A stretch of DNA of 64,000 bases from NCBI GenBank assembly GCA_020055645.1, contig CM034546.1, forward strand, positions 42,284,001 through 42,348,000, read 5' to 3'. The position numbers and the translations under genes are program-made. How positions within the stretch are numbered: position 1 is the first letter of the stretch; each line of letters opens with the position of its first letter. This document shows, in pieces, positions 12,101 through 19,426 of the stretch. Source of the stretch: Tomocerus qinae (lineage: Eukaryota; Arthropoda; Collembola; Entomobryomorpha; Tomoceridae). The notes under the pieces were generated by a model. That model had not been told where the DNA came from. It saw only the letters and a program-made list of their open reading frames with translations, and searched no databases.

Positions 12101-13459
12101 CCAGAACACGATGTCACCCACTTGAAAGAAAATCAATTGAATAAATATCAACGCATTTTACGAAGACATCAAGAAATCTGGAAACGATGGGAAAAGGAAT
12201 ATATATTGACTCTTCAAAAGAGGTCAAAATGGACAACAAAACAGCCCAATTTAAAACCAGGAGATTTGGTACTAATAATGGAAGACAATCAACCTCCACT
12301 ACAATGGCGAACTGGACGAATAAAAAAGGTTCATCCAGCAAAAGACGGTCTCATTCGCGTTACAACAGTCGAAACGCAGAGCACTTATAACGAAAAGAAG
12401 GACAAACTACAGAAAACAGTCAAAGAATTTGTCCGTCCCATATCAAAATTAGCAAGATTACCTGGACTTGATGAAGAAGATTTCGATGTTCCCATGCTTC
12501 CATACACACTTGATAACAAACCCACTAATACTGAAACCAAGATTACGCAAGTTAACCACGCCAAGGGTTGTTATGATGTACCAAATCTACGTAAAAATCA
12601 ATGTCTTAAAACAGATGCATGGCCCTGGATTTACTCAACAATTGTGTTAACTATAGCAAATGCGACAAAAGTATCAGCACAAGAACAACAGCAAAATTCT
12701 CATGTGAAATCGTGGTGGTCTACAACATTTGTTTTTTATTGTGTCGTTATTTTCGCAATTCTCGGAACTATTGGAAACACAATGACGTTACTTGCTATCA
12801 GCAGAACACCACAACTCCGTCGAAACAAGTTTAATTGGCTTATCATGAGTTTGTGCTGTTCAGACTTACTCTTTAGCTGTGTTACTCTCCCATTGACAGC
12901 AATTAGGTATTACTACGATGCCTGGATGCTGGGAAACTTTATGTGTCAAGCTTATGCGTTTCTACTTTACGGAAATTTGTGTTGCTCACTAGCAAACATT
13001 ATGACGATATCCATCAATAGATACGTTTGCATTGTTCACCACTGGAATTACCCGAACTTGTTCTCCGAATATCGAATATGGGTTATGATCTTGGTGACAT
13101 GGAGTTTGAGCTTTTTGATGGTCACTCCCCCAGCCATAGGTATATGGGGAAAATTTGGCCCCAAACCTAACAATCCAGCTTCTTGTTCAATTATTCCAGA
13201 CAAAATAATCTGGATAGTAGGCATATGCCTTCCTACAACAATTATTCTTTTTTGTTACGCAAGAATCTTGGATTACACACGAAAAATAAGAAGACAAGTT
13301 AGCTTACATGGAAGTAGAGGAATCACAGGATATGAAAATAGGAACCAAGAAGAAAAGCAATTATTTCGAATGATCTGCTACGTGTTTCTGGGATTTCTAA
13401 TCAATTTTCAACCAGTTATACTTCTGAATCTATATGACCCAAAAAGAGAAAAGTTGTAA
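6161..13459 (+). CDS. BEL Gag-Pol polyprotein running in frame into a seven-transmembrane receptor
   Basis: The frame has 2432 codons from ATG 6161. A basic, charged N-terminal region is followed by a DUF1759-like gag core (residues about 395-580) and CCHC-type knuckles (about 695-765). The aspartic protease has LLDSGA near residue 824. The reverse transcriptase has FYVDDF near 1240. RNase H begins with FCDAS near 1413. The integrase has a zinc-binding H/C region and the DDE residues in CGVDCAGPF, YSDNGTNF and GGSWEAA. A DUF5641-like C-terminal segment ends near residue 2100. The frame then continues without a stop into the receptor described separately. No frameshift separates gag from pol. 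It ends at TAA 13457-13459, between TM6 and TM7 of the receptor, and reopens in the same frame. ATG 6161 is the first in-frame start ahead of gag. Confidence 0.93.
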   Translation: MSNPQDGQQPSHSRARQPNKPPPPGSPPTTRQRGPPEYPNRPDLGQSPYHAAKFKHANPLSTPHKESATLLSDEEFAKELRKTQRRLASPEKDSDPFAHISSTRGTNPLQRASSRTTSSALSTSQPHPSVEAVSSPGSVPVLQANPDTPSLPRPERQSILSRVSQTLFGSGQQHDSVERGKNTTTPFNSPPRTRVGTAQGPYTPPRMSGRNEEENRDDNRDERRLNGDNAEGGDRSLGGGGGNEDRRGDDNEEDGGRRNRDNQERQNDRLEGVDADDARQEHYNSHDMIEHSLTKLRLLLNNHDNQVRVLSLIDTEIYIDELKDIKYEIIHQHKNCFKLFSNYRGDEEFSQQEYALDSHKRLELRYVDILQRFMALSKQLSPTTPTTVNNTGNKLKIPKFSLPKFSSKPEHWSAFKDSFDTVVIKEAAFSPSQKLRLLNDALKHGTRENINNDLKITDQNWATAWKRLTARYDTPREMAHAALKPILDLPTMITQTEDGINRIVDIARAAEAHLKEVPTQVPYYHVIFVHFIIGRLDGKTAKAFNDSIKNDDVPTFEQCLDFLSKKAKALGLNEQIRNTCKQTRNQSKELRFHKSRREPRVMVATQDTEGETTDNYSDTDTSCTSMTSGGSICNVSGEPRRKRQSKRKKDRKKSVNFAGRSESRPRRNDQSRSPSPANRRHAPSRARQKSPNRDPHQNTCPMCKSRDHKVQSCPKYLEMSVNARIEWVKKNRRCFNCLSAMHQVRNCTSKFVCMNCQGRHHTTLHKSKEKQRSSSPHQGGSQPTVLNHSKLILDDEEEEIGLLPTAIVNLQHPSNGRTCKVRCLLDSGAQNSFITEKMAKQLRLEGFGEIKKFTVAGGKTIPSLGRTVLRIQSLVDLDKSYQVIAYILPDITSPLPNQSFNRKELTHLNGLPLADPNFNETKPIELLLGSAIYDKVMEAKKISGPSGTPSAYKTTLGYVVLGETRDETAQLCCTAIKRKDVVPIPMAPFNMEVFWNLESLPTKKPMTEIEKFCEEHYVKHTKRLPNGRYQVSWPFIDSVERLGHSEATAIRRWLSTEARLKKFPQLKTEYDAQFEEYLKLGQMELIVSESENPDRRPKHYYIPHHPVFKPDSSTTKVRIVFDASAKTSSGVSLNDILAPGPTIQPDLFDQVLYFRIKPIAAMADIAKMYRQIFTAKEEWDFARVVWRKTSEDPISHYRIRIIPFGVTSSPWLACRTLRQLAQDEGQKYPLAAQAVKTHFYVDDFMTSFSDLSTAKEAKNQLIDMMASAQFEIRKWHSNSKQFLKSIPPHLQELSEDPLKIDSTTTVKTLGLQWLPVADEFMFTVNLDTSKLHTKRTVLSDISKVFDPLGLLAPVITKAKILMQTIWAHEIDWDQPIPEPILTNWLHYANNLKQLENIRIPRCLNYDDTSTWELHGFCDASEKAYGAAIFLRGRNENRVTINLVAAKTRVAPTKTVTIPRLELQGALLLEELAEYIKKLWDIQYSAVHLWCDSTIVLNWIHSDPARWKIYVANRIVQIQELSTKEQWHHIASEDNPSDCASRGLDPEELRNHPLWWHGPKWLSQPDYPIPTFNPSTCMNEFDESEAKKNAICMVSTQNGNQVLDSLARISSWKKAIRVMAYILRFTHCQYVGKSVIIGPLELAAAERKLAGLIQTQAYPDLGIGHKKKKQDPFQNLDLFKDHEGIFRVGGRLKNSPLPFEAKHPILLPENHPLIKAMILHTHTILAHAGKQTINAHIRQRYWIPNGLKTIKSVINKCLICFRYKARPETQLMGQLPPARFSDLRPLLHCGVDCAGPFEIRNHTGRGGPFKVWLTLFVCMSSRAIHLEIVSTMSIDGFLLAFRRFISRRGRPSHMYSDNGTNFVGASNRMEDFHSQMTTAIRTRNKVLPDIEFEKIIWQFSPPAAPHKGGSWEAAVKLVKYHLKRLIDNDISKYTWEEFETITTFVEGVVNSRPLTAMSEDPKDLEVLTPAHFLISTSLTMNPEHDVTHLKENQLNKYQRILRRHQEIWKRWEKEYILTLQKRSKWTTKQPNLKPGDLVLIMEDNQPPLQWRTGRIKKVHPAKDGLIRVTTVETQSTYNEKKDKLQKTVKEFVRPISKLARLPGLDEEDFDVPMLPYTLDNKPTNTETKITQVNHAKGCYDVPNLRKNQCLKTDAWPWIYSTIVLTIANATKVSAQEQQQNSHVKSWWSTTFVFYCVVIFAILGTIGNTMTLLAISRTPQLRRNKFNWLIMSLCCSDLLFSCVTLPLTAIRYYYDAWMLGNFMCQAYAFLLYGNLCCSLANIMTISINRYVCIVHHWNYPNLFSEYRIWVMILVTWSLSFLMVTPPAIGIWGKFGPKPNNPASCSIIPDKIIWIVGICLPTTIILFCYARILDYTRKIRRQVSLHGSRGITGYENRNQEEKQLFRMICYVFLGFLINFQPVILLNLYDPKREKL

Positions 13460-13600
13460 AAGTTAGTGCATATTGCAAGCGCACTACTTGCTTGGTCATC
13501 TTCATGGACCAACGTGCTCATATATGCAATTTCCAATAAACAATACCGAGCCGCCTTCAAGCAAATGGTGTTACCCCAACGACGAATGAGCAACACGCAG
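12600..13600 (+). CDS. Captured rhodopsin-family GPCR (Tre1/Moody-like) inside the BEL element
   Basis: A hydrophobic, signal-like stretch (12620-12680) comes first, then seven helices. TM1 has GTIGN; TM2 has SLCCSDLL. TM3 has a Cys near its start and the motif NRY in place of DRY. TM4 has its Trp, and the loop after it has the partner Cys in ASCSII. TM5 and a basic third intracellular loop follow, then TM6. TM7 lies after the TAA and carries NVLIY where most receptors have NPxxY. NRY plus the WGKFG and SCSI text after TM4 resemble the insect Tre1/Moody orphan receptors, from family knowledge. It is in frame with pol upstream and envelope downstream, so it is carried cargo and not a nested host gene. 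The TAA at 13457 would remove TM7 unless read through. Ligand unknown. Confidence 0.85.
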
Positions 13601-15547
13601 TCATCAGCAACTATTGTGACTACAACAATATTTTTGCTCCTAATTGGATCCGGAATGGCCACATTCCACCAAACACAACCTGATGTCTCGCAAATCACCT
13701 CAGCATGTGAATACGAATGGCCACCTCATCATCAAATTCCGAAAACTATATCATGGCTCCATATCAAGGAAAATGGCACATTATGTTACCGAAATTTTAG
13801 TTGTGGTGCCGGAAAAATGATTCAACCAGAAGGAACTGACTGTATATCCCTTAAAAGTGAGTCACAATGTAAGGAACTCCAAGAGTTAACATTGGACGAA
13901 ATAGAGTGTCAATCACACTATACAGAACCTGATCCAGCTGTTTTCTATTTGGATGAAACAAGATCACCACTCTGTGCAGTAGGAGATCACACCCTGAAGC
14001 ACTGTCAACATTTTGTAGAACAATATGAAAATGTGCCAGTTGTTATACACAACAATCACGTCTACCCAGTTTCACACCTCAGCATGCAACAAGACGCACG
14101 AGTTGATACATATGAATCATACACTTGTCAGGGCTCCTGTAGTAAACAAAAGTGTACTACTTCCAAGTCTTGCAAAGGAGACAGACAATTTTGTGAACAT
14201 TTTGGTTGCACGAATTCCATACGTGCAGATTGTGAGTGTCACTACAACTCATCTACCATCCTACATAGAATGACATCATCCTTAGAAGATTTTTATCCTC
14301 ATTGCTGGGGAACAATGCAACTATTCACTCGAAAGGAAGATTTAAGCAAAGGACAAACGGTTTACCCATGTGCTGCATGTACCATCGAGTGTGCAAGAAC
14401 CGGTTTGGAAATTTATACCCCGGGGGTCATTCCAAAATATATAAAAGCACAAAGGAACCCTGCATTTGCTGCCACCATTCCAACTTCTTCCACAACAGCC
14501 CTAAGATTCACAAATAGTATGCTCAGTTCTCCAGGGAAAATAGAAGTAGAAATCTGGATACTGGATTACGACCACCCCACAATTAGGCAACTCTCATGTC
14601 CACGTATCCCATTTTGTGAATTATTAACGTGCCACCTGTGCACTGAGAGATGGAAAAACTTTTCTTGCTACACCTACGTACAATATACTATTATAGTTAT
14701 TGCGACAGTAGCCGTTTCTTCCATCATTTTCACCATTGTCTACATAACAAGAATCATTTGCACCTTAATCCGTTGCTTATCTTGGCCTTTACGAATCGCT
14801 ATACGATTCATGCGGGCGAAGAAAAAGAAACCAAAACCCATCGCTAGAGAATCGGAAGAAGACATGGGCATTAGCACACCCTTGTTAGAAGTAGCTCCTC
14901 ATAATGCACCACCGAAAGCAACAATTGAGACCAGAAACGAAACCCGCACAGATGAACGACGAAGTTCATCACGTGTACGTAGACGAGACTATTTCCCCTC
15001 TAGATTGCTTACGATTATATCTTTAGGCTTATCTATCTTATTATGCCAATCCTGCTCGGATTTTTCCTCTATTTCAGCGCAATCTAAAGAATGTCATTAT
15101 ACATCAGATTCAGTTACGACATGTACAATTCGCATTAATACAAGGCTTTCTTTAGCAGCCCTCGATCAAAAAACTTGTTTTAAGATTCAAGATGCGAAGA
15201 GTCAAGTCTTAGGATCGATAATCATAGAAACAAAATCTATCGCCCTAACATGCATGAAGGAACTACTATACTATATTCCAAGAGCAGTACCCCATTGCAC
15301 TAGCACGATAAAATGCTACAATTTGTTTAGTTCACCACTGTGCCACGGAACCCATTGCGAGGATTTCGGCATTAATTCTACATTGAAAGAATTCAAACCC
15401 ACTGAACAAAATCTTGGCTGGAATTACTGTAGTAATTTCCGCCATAGTTATTGCTTTTGGGCAGTTCCCTATGATTGTAATTTCTACCGTGTTGCGTTAG
15501 TAAATCCCACCAATCAAGTATACAGGGTTTGGAAATGTACCGAATAG
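13460..15547 (+). CDS. BEL envelope region: receptor TM7, Gn-like subunit and start of Gc
   Basis: This is the same frame as gag-pol, reopened after the TAA. It starts with receptor TM7 and a short tail. An in-frame ATG at 13586 opens a hydrophobic signal-like stretch, probably the start of the envelope unit. A Cys-rich ectodomain follows, then a membrane helix (about 14680-14775) with a very basic cytoplasmic tail. A second signal-like stretch (about 15000-15075) leads into another Cys-rich ectodomain. This Gn - helix - tail - signal - Gc plan is that of phlebovirus glycoprotein precursors. Phlebovirus-G2-like envelopes are known in some other BEL/Pao retroviruses (Cer7, Tas). The frame stops at TAG 15545-15547 inside Gc. 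Sequence divergence is high, so the family call rests on architecture and Cys pattern. Confidence 0.75.
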   Translation, partial: KLVHIASALLAWSSSWTNVLIYAISNKQYRAAFKQMVLPQRRMSNTQSSATIVTTTIFLLLIGSGMATFHQTQPDVSQITSACEYEWPPHHQIPKTISWLHIKENGTLCYRNFSCGAGKMIQPEGTDCISLKSESQCKELQELTLDEIECQSHYTEPDPAVFYLDETRSPLCAVGDHTLKHCQHFVEQYENVPVVIHNNHVYPVSHLSMQQDARVDTYESYTCQGSCSKQKCTTSKSCKGDRQFCEHFGCTNSIRADCECHYNSSTILHRMTSSLEDFYPHCWGTMQLFTRKEDLSKGQTVYPCAACTIECARTGLEIYTPGVIPKYIKAQRNPAFAATIPTSSTTALRFTNSMLSSPGKIEVEIWILDYDHPTIRQLSCPRIPFCELLTCHLCTERWKNFSCYTYVQYTIIVIATVAVSSIIFTIVYITRIICTLIRCLSWPLRIAIRFMRAKKKKPKPIARESEEDMGISTPLLEVAPHNAPPKATIETRNETRTDERRSSSRVRRRDYFPSRLLTIISLGLSILLCQSCSDFSSISAQSKECHYTSDSVTTCTIRINTRLSLAALDQKTCFKIQDAKSQVLGSIIIETKSIALTCMKELLYYIPRAVPHCTSTIKCYNLFSSPLCHGTHCEDFGINSTLKEFKPTEQNLGWNYCSNFRHSYCFWAVPYDCNFYRVALVNPTNQVYRVWKCTE

Positions 15548-16618
15548 CGAAATTCAGTCAAACTAAGTATAACTCAACACTTAGGAAAGACATCCACAAC
15601 TAATGTGACTACTCTTCATGCCGGTATTCCCGTGAAATTTGGTAACTTAGAATTTACTTTAATATCAGTTATTCAACCCTATACCCCTGTACTAAATCAA
15701 TGTTTAGTCTCTCGTAACAACCAATACAGTTTATCTGCATGTTTAAATCGCGGACAAACAGAAATTGGAAGTGTAGGAGAAATTGCATGTCCCACAGAAA
15801 ATGAAGCCCGACTTCTAAGTCAGAAATGTTTTGCTAATCTTGGTATTGTGAGAGCAATTCCCACTCAAGACGGAGTTAAATGCGTTTCAGACTTGGTTGA
15901 TCCAGAAAAGATTTTAGCTGAGAATAGACTCCCTCTCAAACTTGAAAATGGAATATTATTATCTGAACATGGCAACATAAGTTTCATGTCCTCATCCACC
16001 TCAGCACTAGAGATACAAATGACAACTAATGACCTCCAGATAACGAAAGAAGTTCAAGATGTCACGTGTACTGTCGAACTACTTGGCGTTACTGGTTGCG
16101 CATTTTGCCAGCAAGGTGCAGAAATTAGTTTAATTGGCAAGGTGGACGTTGGAACTGAAGTAGGTACCTTAGAATGCCTAGATGCTGCTTATTTTGCCCC
16201 AGTCGAACTAACTGAACAATTTACCAAACACCAACTTACCATTAAATTGTCCCAGACAGTTATTAATATGAACTGTACATTTAAATGTGCCAGAAACACA
16301 ATTCCCCTAACCCTTACAGGTCACTTACATTACTCGGAGGATGTGGATGTGAGAAATGAGATCACAGAAACATCTTTTCCTTTAAATGAAAGTATGAATA
16401 CAAACGAGTCAATGGACTCTGGTTTAAATTGGGACAATTTTGGATTCAACTGGGCCAACCTCAAAACAGTCATTCAACTGCCTTTTACTGTTGGTTCATT
16501 TTTATCCTCAATGTTTTCCTCATGGATTCTAAAAGTAATCATAATCTTAATTATTATAGCTTGTGTAGCTGGGATAATATACCTATGCTCACAAAGACTT
16601 GTAAAGAAAATGATATGA
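15548..16618 (+). CDS. BEL envelope, C-terminal part of Gc-like subunit
   Basis: This continues in the same frame after the TAG, with no other stop until TGA 16616-16618. It is a Cys-containing, beta-rich ectodomain with several N-linked sites. A single membrane helix (about 16525-16590) with a short basic tail ends it. This matches the stem and anchor of a class II (phlebovirus G2-like) fusion protein. No ATG lies near its upstream end, so it is unlikely to be an independent gene. It is either the distal part of an envelope made by stop readthrough, or the remains of one broken by a nonsense mutation. Confidence 0.75.
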   Translation, partial: RNSVKLSITQHLGKTSTTNVTTLHAGIPVKFGNLEFTLISVIQPYTPVLNQCLVSRNNQYSLSACLNRGQTEIGSVGEIACPTENEARLLSQKCFANLGIVRAIPTQDGVKCVSDLVDPEKILAENRLPLKLENGILLSEHGNISFMSSSTSALEIQMTTNDLQITKEVQDVTCTVELLGVTGCAFCQQGAEISLIGKVDVGTEVGTLECLDAAYFAPVELTEQFTKHQLTIKLSQTVINMNCTFKCARNTIPLTLTGHLHYSEDVDVRNEITETSFPLNESMNTNESMDSGLNWDNFGFNWANLKTVIQLPFTVGSFLSSMFSSWILKVIIILIIIACVAGIIYLCSQRLVKKMI

Positions 16619-16858
16619 ATAATTTAGTACGTAGTCACCTATATAAAAATAAGAACTAGGATAAGATTTCCGCTCAGCTACGGAAAATGTAATTAAATTA
16701 AGTTTTTCCGTTCTACAATAGACATAAAATTAAGTACAATAGGACCACTATTATAAAAATAGCTTGCAAAATATGTCACCAAAATAGTATATAAACATTT
16801 TAATTTCTCTGTAATAATTACTTAAGTTTTAATAAGTAAACACCACTATTTGTATAGT

Positions 16859-17908
16859 ATGGATACTTCTCAGCCCTTCTTCAACGGAACCATGGAGGAA
16901 CTGGATTTTATTCTTAATACTCCAGTAAATTCAGAAACTTTGCTTCCAAAATCACCGGATATCGCTCCTTCCCCATGGCGACCATTTTCTGTGTCACCAT
17001 ACCCACCGTTGAATGACCATTCAGATCTTATAACATTGGGAACCGAACGACCAATGGATCTAGCTGCCAGACCTCAGTCCAACACACACTCAGACCCAGA
17101 ACAAAACGATTCAGCACCTGAAACTACAACATCCGCACATAGTAGCAAAGACCTATTGTTCTCAAATCCACCTGACGCTGAAAGTGCAATACTGGACATA
17201 TTATCTAACCCGCCGTTACTGGACGTGGCTGCCGCTATCAATGAGTTACTTACCACAGAACCACTGCCCACAACCAGTCTACAGGAATTCAATGAAACCA
17301 TCTTCCAAGATTCCATTTTCAACCAGATGGAAGATCATCAAATAGCCTATAATGCCAAGGTCCAAGAAAATCTGGCGTTAAGGCAGAGAATTGTTAATTT
17401 GGAAAACACCGTTTCCTCCAGTAATCAATTCGCCAGCTTTCGGGCAACACGAATTAGATTTTTGGAGCGTTATGCTGTAGATTTGAACAACGAAAAGGGC
17501 CGCCTCCAGCAACCATTAAACACCTTACTACAGCCAGGCCCGGCAGCCGTACATCCATTAAGTGACCCGACAACTCCTTTGTCCGGACGAGAAAGAATGC
17601 TCCAAGAAGATATGCAATATTGGTTTGCCATGACCCAATCATTAAAACTAGACTTAGAAAAAGCAAAGGAGGAAAAAGAAAAAGCAGAATGGGACTGGAG
17701 TCGAGAAAACCAGAATCACATAGAAGCATTGGACACAATACAAACACTCCAAAAGCAAATTAAAAGTATGCGACTTCGCATACTACCACTACACCGACGA
17801 AATACTACGCAAAAATCACAACCGACCTCAGCAAAGAAAAATGGATCGCTTATGAAGAAAACTGGACTGCCCATAAAGAAACGGAAGCCTAATATGACCA
17901 CAGAATAA
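16859..17908 (+). CDS. BEL accessory ORF X, coiled-coil protein, 349 aa
   Basis: I do not recognise the family. The ATG at 16859 (MDTSQPFFN) is chosen over the upstream TTG in the same frame. The bases TTTGTATAG-T just before it look like a splice acceptor one base from the ATG, as expected for a retroviral spliced message. The first 150 residues are acidic and rich in Ser, Pro and Thr. Residues about 160-200 and 250-310 are charged, heptad-like helices. The C-terminus is strongly basic, with Lys/Arg runs resembling a nuclear localisation signal. An acidic N-terminus, central coiled coil and basic end could suit a transcription or RNA-binding regulator, but that is inference. It is free of stops, unlike the envelope upstream. 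Confidence 0.75.
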   Translation: MDTSQPFFNGTMEELDFILNTPVNSETLLPKSPDIAPSPWRPFSVSPYPPLNDHSDLITLGTERPMDLAARPQSNTHSDPEQNDSAPETTTSAHSSKDLLFSNPPDAESAILDILSNPPLLDVAAAINELLTTEPLPTTSLQEFNETIFQDSIFNQMEDHQIAYNAKVQENLALRQRIVNLENTVSSSNQFASFRATRIRFLERYAVDLNNEKGRLQQPLNTLLQPGPAAVHPLSDPTTPLSGRERMLQEDMQYWFAMTQSLKLDLEKAKEEKEKAEWDWSRENQNHIEALDTIQTLQKQIKSMRLRILPLHRRNTTQKSQPTSAKKNGSLMKKTGLPIKKRKPNMTTE

Positions 17909-18119
17909 TACGTTATACCACATCATGAACTACTTATAATCTACACAGACAGTTCTTTTATTCCTCAATCTACTTTAATCAATCTTAACTCTATATCTCC
18001 AGTGAACAAACTTAAACAGTAATCAGTCTAATATTGAACTCTGTCAGAATCTTATCTCGTCTCTTCAGTTCCCTCTTTCAAGTTTGTGCCAATCAACTTT
18101 TGTTTTGTGTGCTTCTCTC

Positions 18120-19304
18120 ATGGAAGTTTACGAGGTACTATCTACCCCTGACCACAGCGACAGTGATAGTGATTGCTCAGTGCAAGTATTAGAAGCTCCT
18201 CCACCTCCATGCAATTTGAACCATTGTGAAGGTCACAAAAAATTTATTGAACTCAATCGAAAATTCGATCAATTAAAACAGTGGAACAGGAAGTGTCGTG
18301 CAAGCTACATAGAAACAAAGAAAGACTACAACCGTGTGTTAACTGAACAAAAGGAAGTAGTTCCTGTACTCACTAAACTATGCAATATTGTTGAATCCAC
18401 CAACAATCAACTAGAGTTTACTAATCTGAAGTATAGACGGACCTATTCTGACCACAATAAGTTAACTTATAACCATGATAAATTAAAAACAAAATTAAAA
18501 GTAGTTCAAAGTGAGGTAAAAGTAGCCAACGACCAGTATTATAAATTACAAGATCAGTTCAAGGACTTAGAAGATGTTTATAACGAAAGCAAACTCGGCG
18601 CCCATGAATCAACACTTGAAATCCAGCAACTAGAAAAAGAGCAAGAACAATACAAAATATTAAAAGGAAAATATGCTAAAGTGGTTTCTCACTACACTAG
18701 CATGAAAAAATCGGTTAAGACTATCCATCGCGAGAATGACGAGCTAAAACAAGAGAAGGCTTTACTAGAAGCTGAAATCCGGGATGTCCGACAACAGCTC
18801 TTAGAGGCTCAACCCGCCGGACAAGACATTCTTCGAGAAGAAGTTGATGTCAAAAATGCAACAATTGCTGAGTTGACGAAATCTCTTCGATATAAACATA
18901 CCCAGCTGTGGCAACAAACCGAAGAGGCGGAAGAAGAAAGGAAAACAACAAGGTCTCTGCAAAAAACCAAAGCTGTCCTGAAAGACAAAATCCAACATCT
19001 TGAGATGGTTCTGGAGAATTCTAAGGAAGGACTGGAAATACAAAACGAAGCCGTCGGGAAGTTGCAAACCGAGTTGCAACTTACACGAAATAGATGCGCC
19101 CGCCAGTACATTCGAAGATCTTTACTACTTACAGTTATCCGAAATGAAGACACACAAACACTGGCTCTTCGCTCAGCCCAACGTGCAGTTGAAAGAACTC
19201 GCCACATGCGTCGTCTCATGTGGATCCATAAATCCTATCGCTGCAAACTGTCCCAAATAGTTCAGAAGAAGATTTCCAGCCACCGTCAATGCAATTCAAA
19301 CTAA
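18120..19304 (+). CDS. BEL accessory ORF Y, long coiled-coil protein, 394 aa
   Basis: I do not recognise the family. ATG 18120 opens a short acidic, Ser/Asp-rich start (DSDSDSD near residue 20) and a Pro run. Almost the whole remainder is predicted coiled coil (about residues 45-330), with dense Lys/Glu/Gln/Leu heptads. A basic tail follows, with RRSLLL and HMRRLMW-like text. The sequence CTCGTCTCTTCAG, ending at 18068, is a good splice acceptor about 50 bp before the ATG. It lies downstream of ORF X with no overlap and ends about 120 bp before the 3' LTR. Two coiled-coil ORFs between env and the 3' LTR are not a standard BEL feature. The absence of stops suggests recent function. Confidence 0.75.
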   Translation: MEVYEVLSTPDHSDSDSDCSVQVLEAPPPPCNLNHCEGHKKFIELNRKFDQLKQWNRKCRASYIETKKDYNRVLTEQKEVVPVLTKLCNIVESTNNQLEFTNLKYRRTYSDHNKLTYNHDKLKTKLKVVQSEVKVANDQYYKLQDQFKDLEDVYNESKLGAHESTLEIQQLEKEQEQYKILKGKYAKVVSHYTSMKKSVKTIHRENDELKQEKALLEAEIRDVRQQLLEAQPAGQDILREEVDVKNATIAELTKSLRYKHTQLWQQTEEAEEERKTTRSLQKTKAVLKDKIQHLEMVLENSKEGLEIQNEAVGKLQTELQLTRNRCARQYIRRSLLLTVIRNEDTQTLALRSAQRAVERTRHMRRLMWIHKSYRCKLSQIVQKKISSHRQCNSN

Positions 19305-19407
19305 TTGGTACGTCCTTACTTATTCTGTACTGTATTATACTCTTTTCCTGCTATTTAGTCGATACTGTCTATCTCTATAGCTCTTTTTTGTTGCTTGACC
19401 TTCCGGT

Positions 19408-19426
19408 AAAGCAAAGCCGGGGAAAA
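19408..19426 (+). other. BEL polypurine tract
   Basis: The purine-rich stretch AAAGCAAAGCCGGGGAAAA abuts the 3' LTR. That is the position where plus-strand synthesis is primed. Confidence 0.75.

Noticed and set aside
13466-13468. GTG at 13466 and GTG at 15605 as start codons of independent envelope genes
   Set aside because: Both are in the same frame as the upstream coding sequence. They follow stop codons closely, and GTG starts are not expected in an animal gene. The sequence before and after each stop belongs to the same domain.
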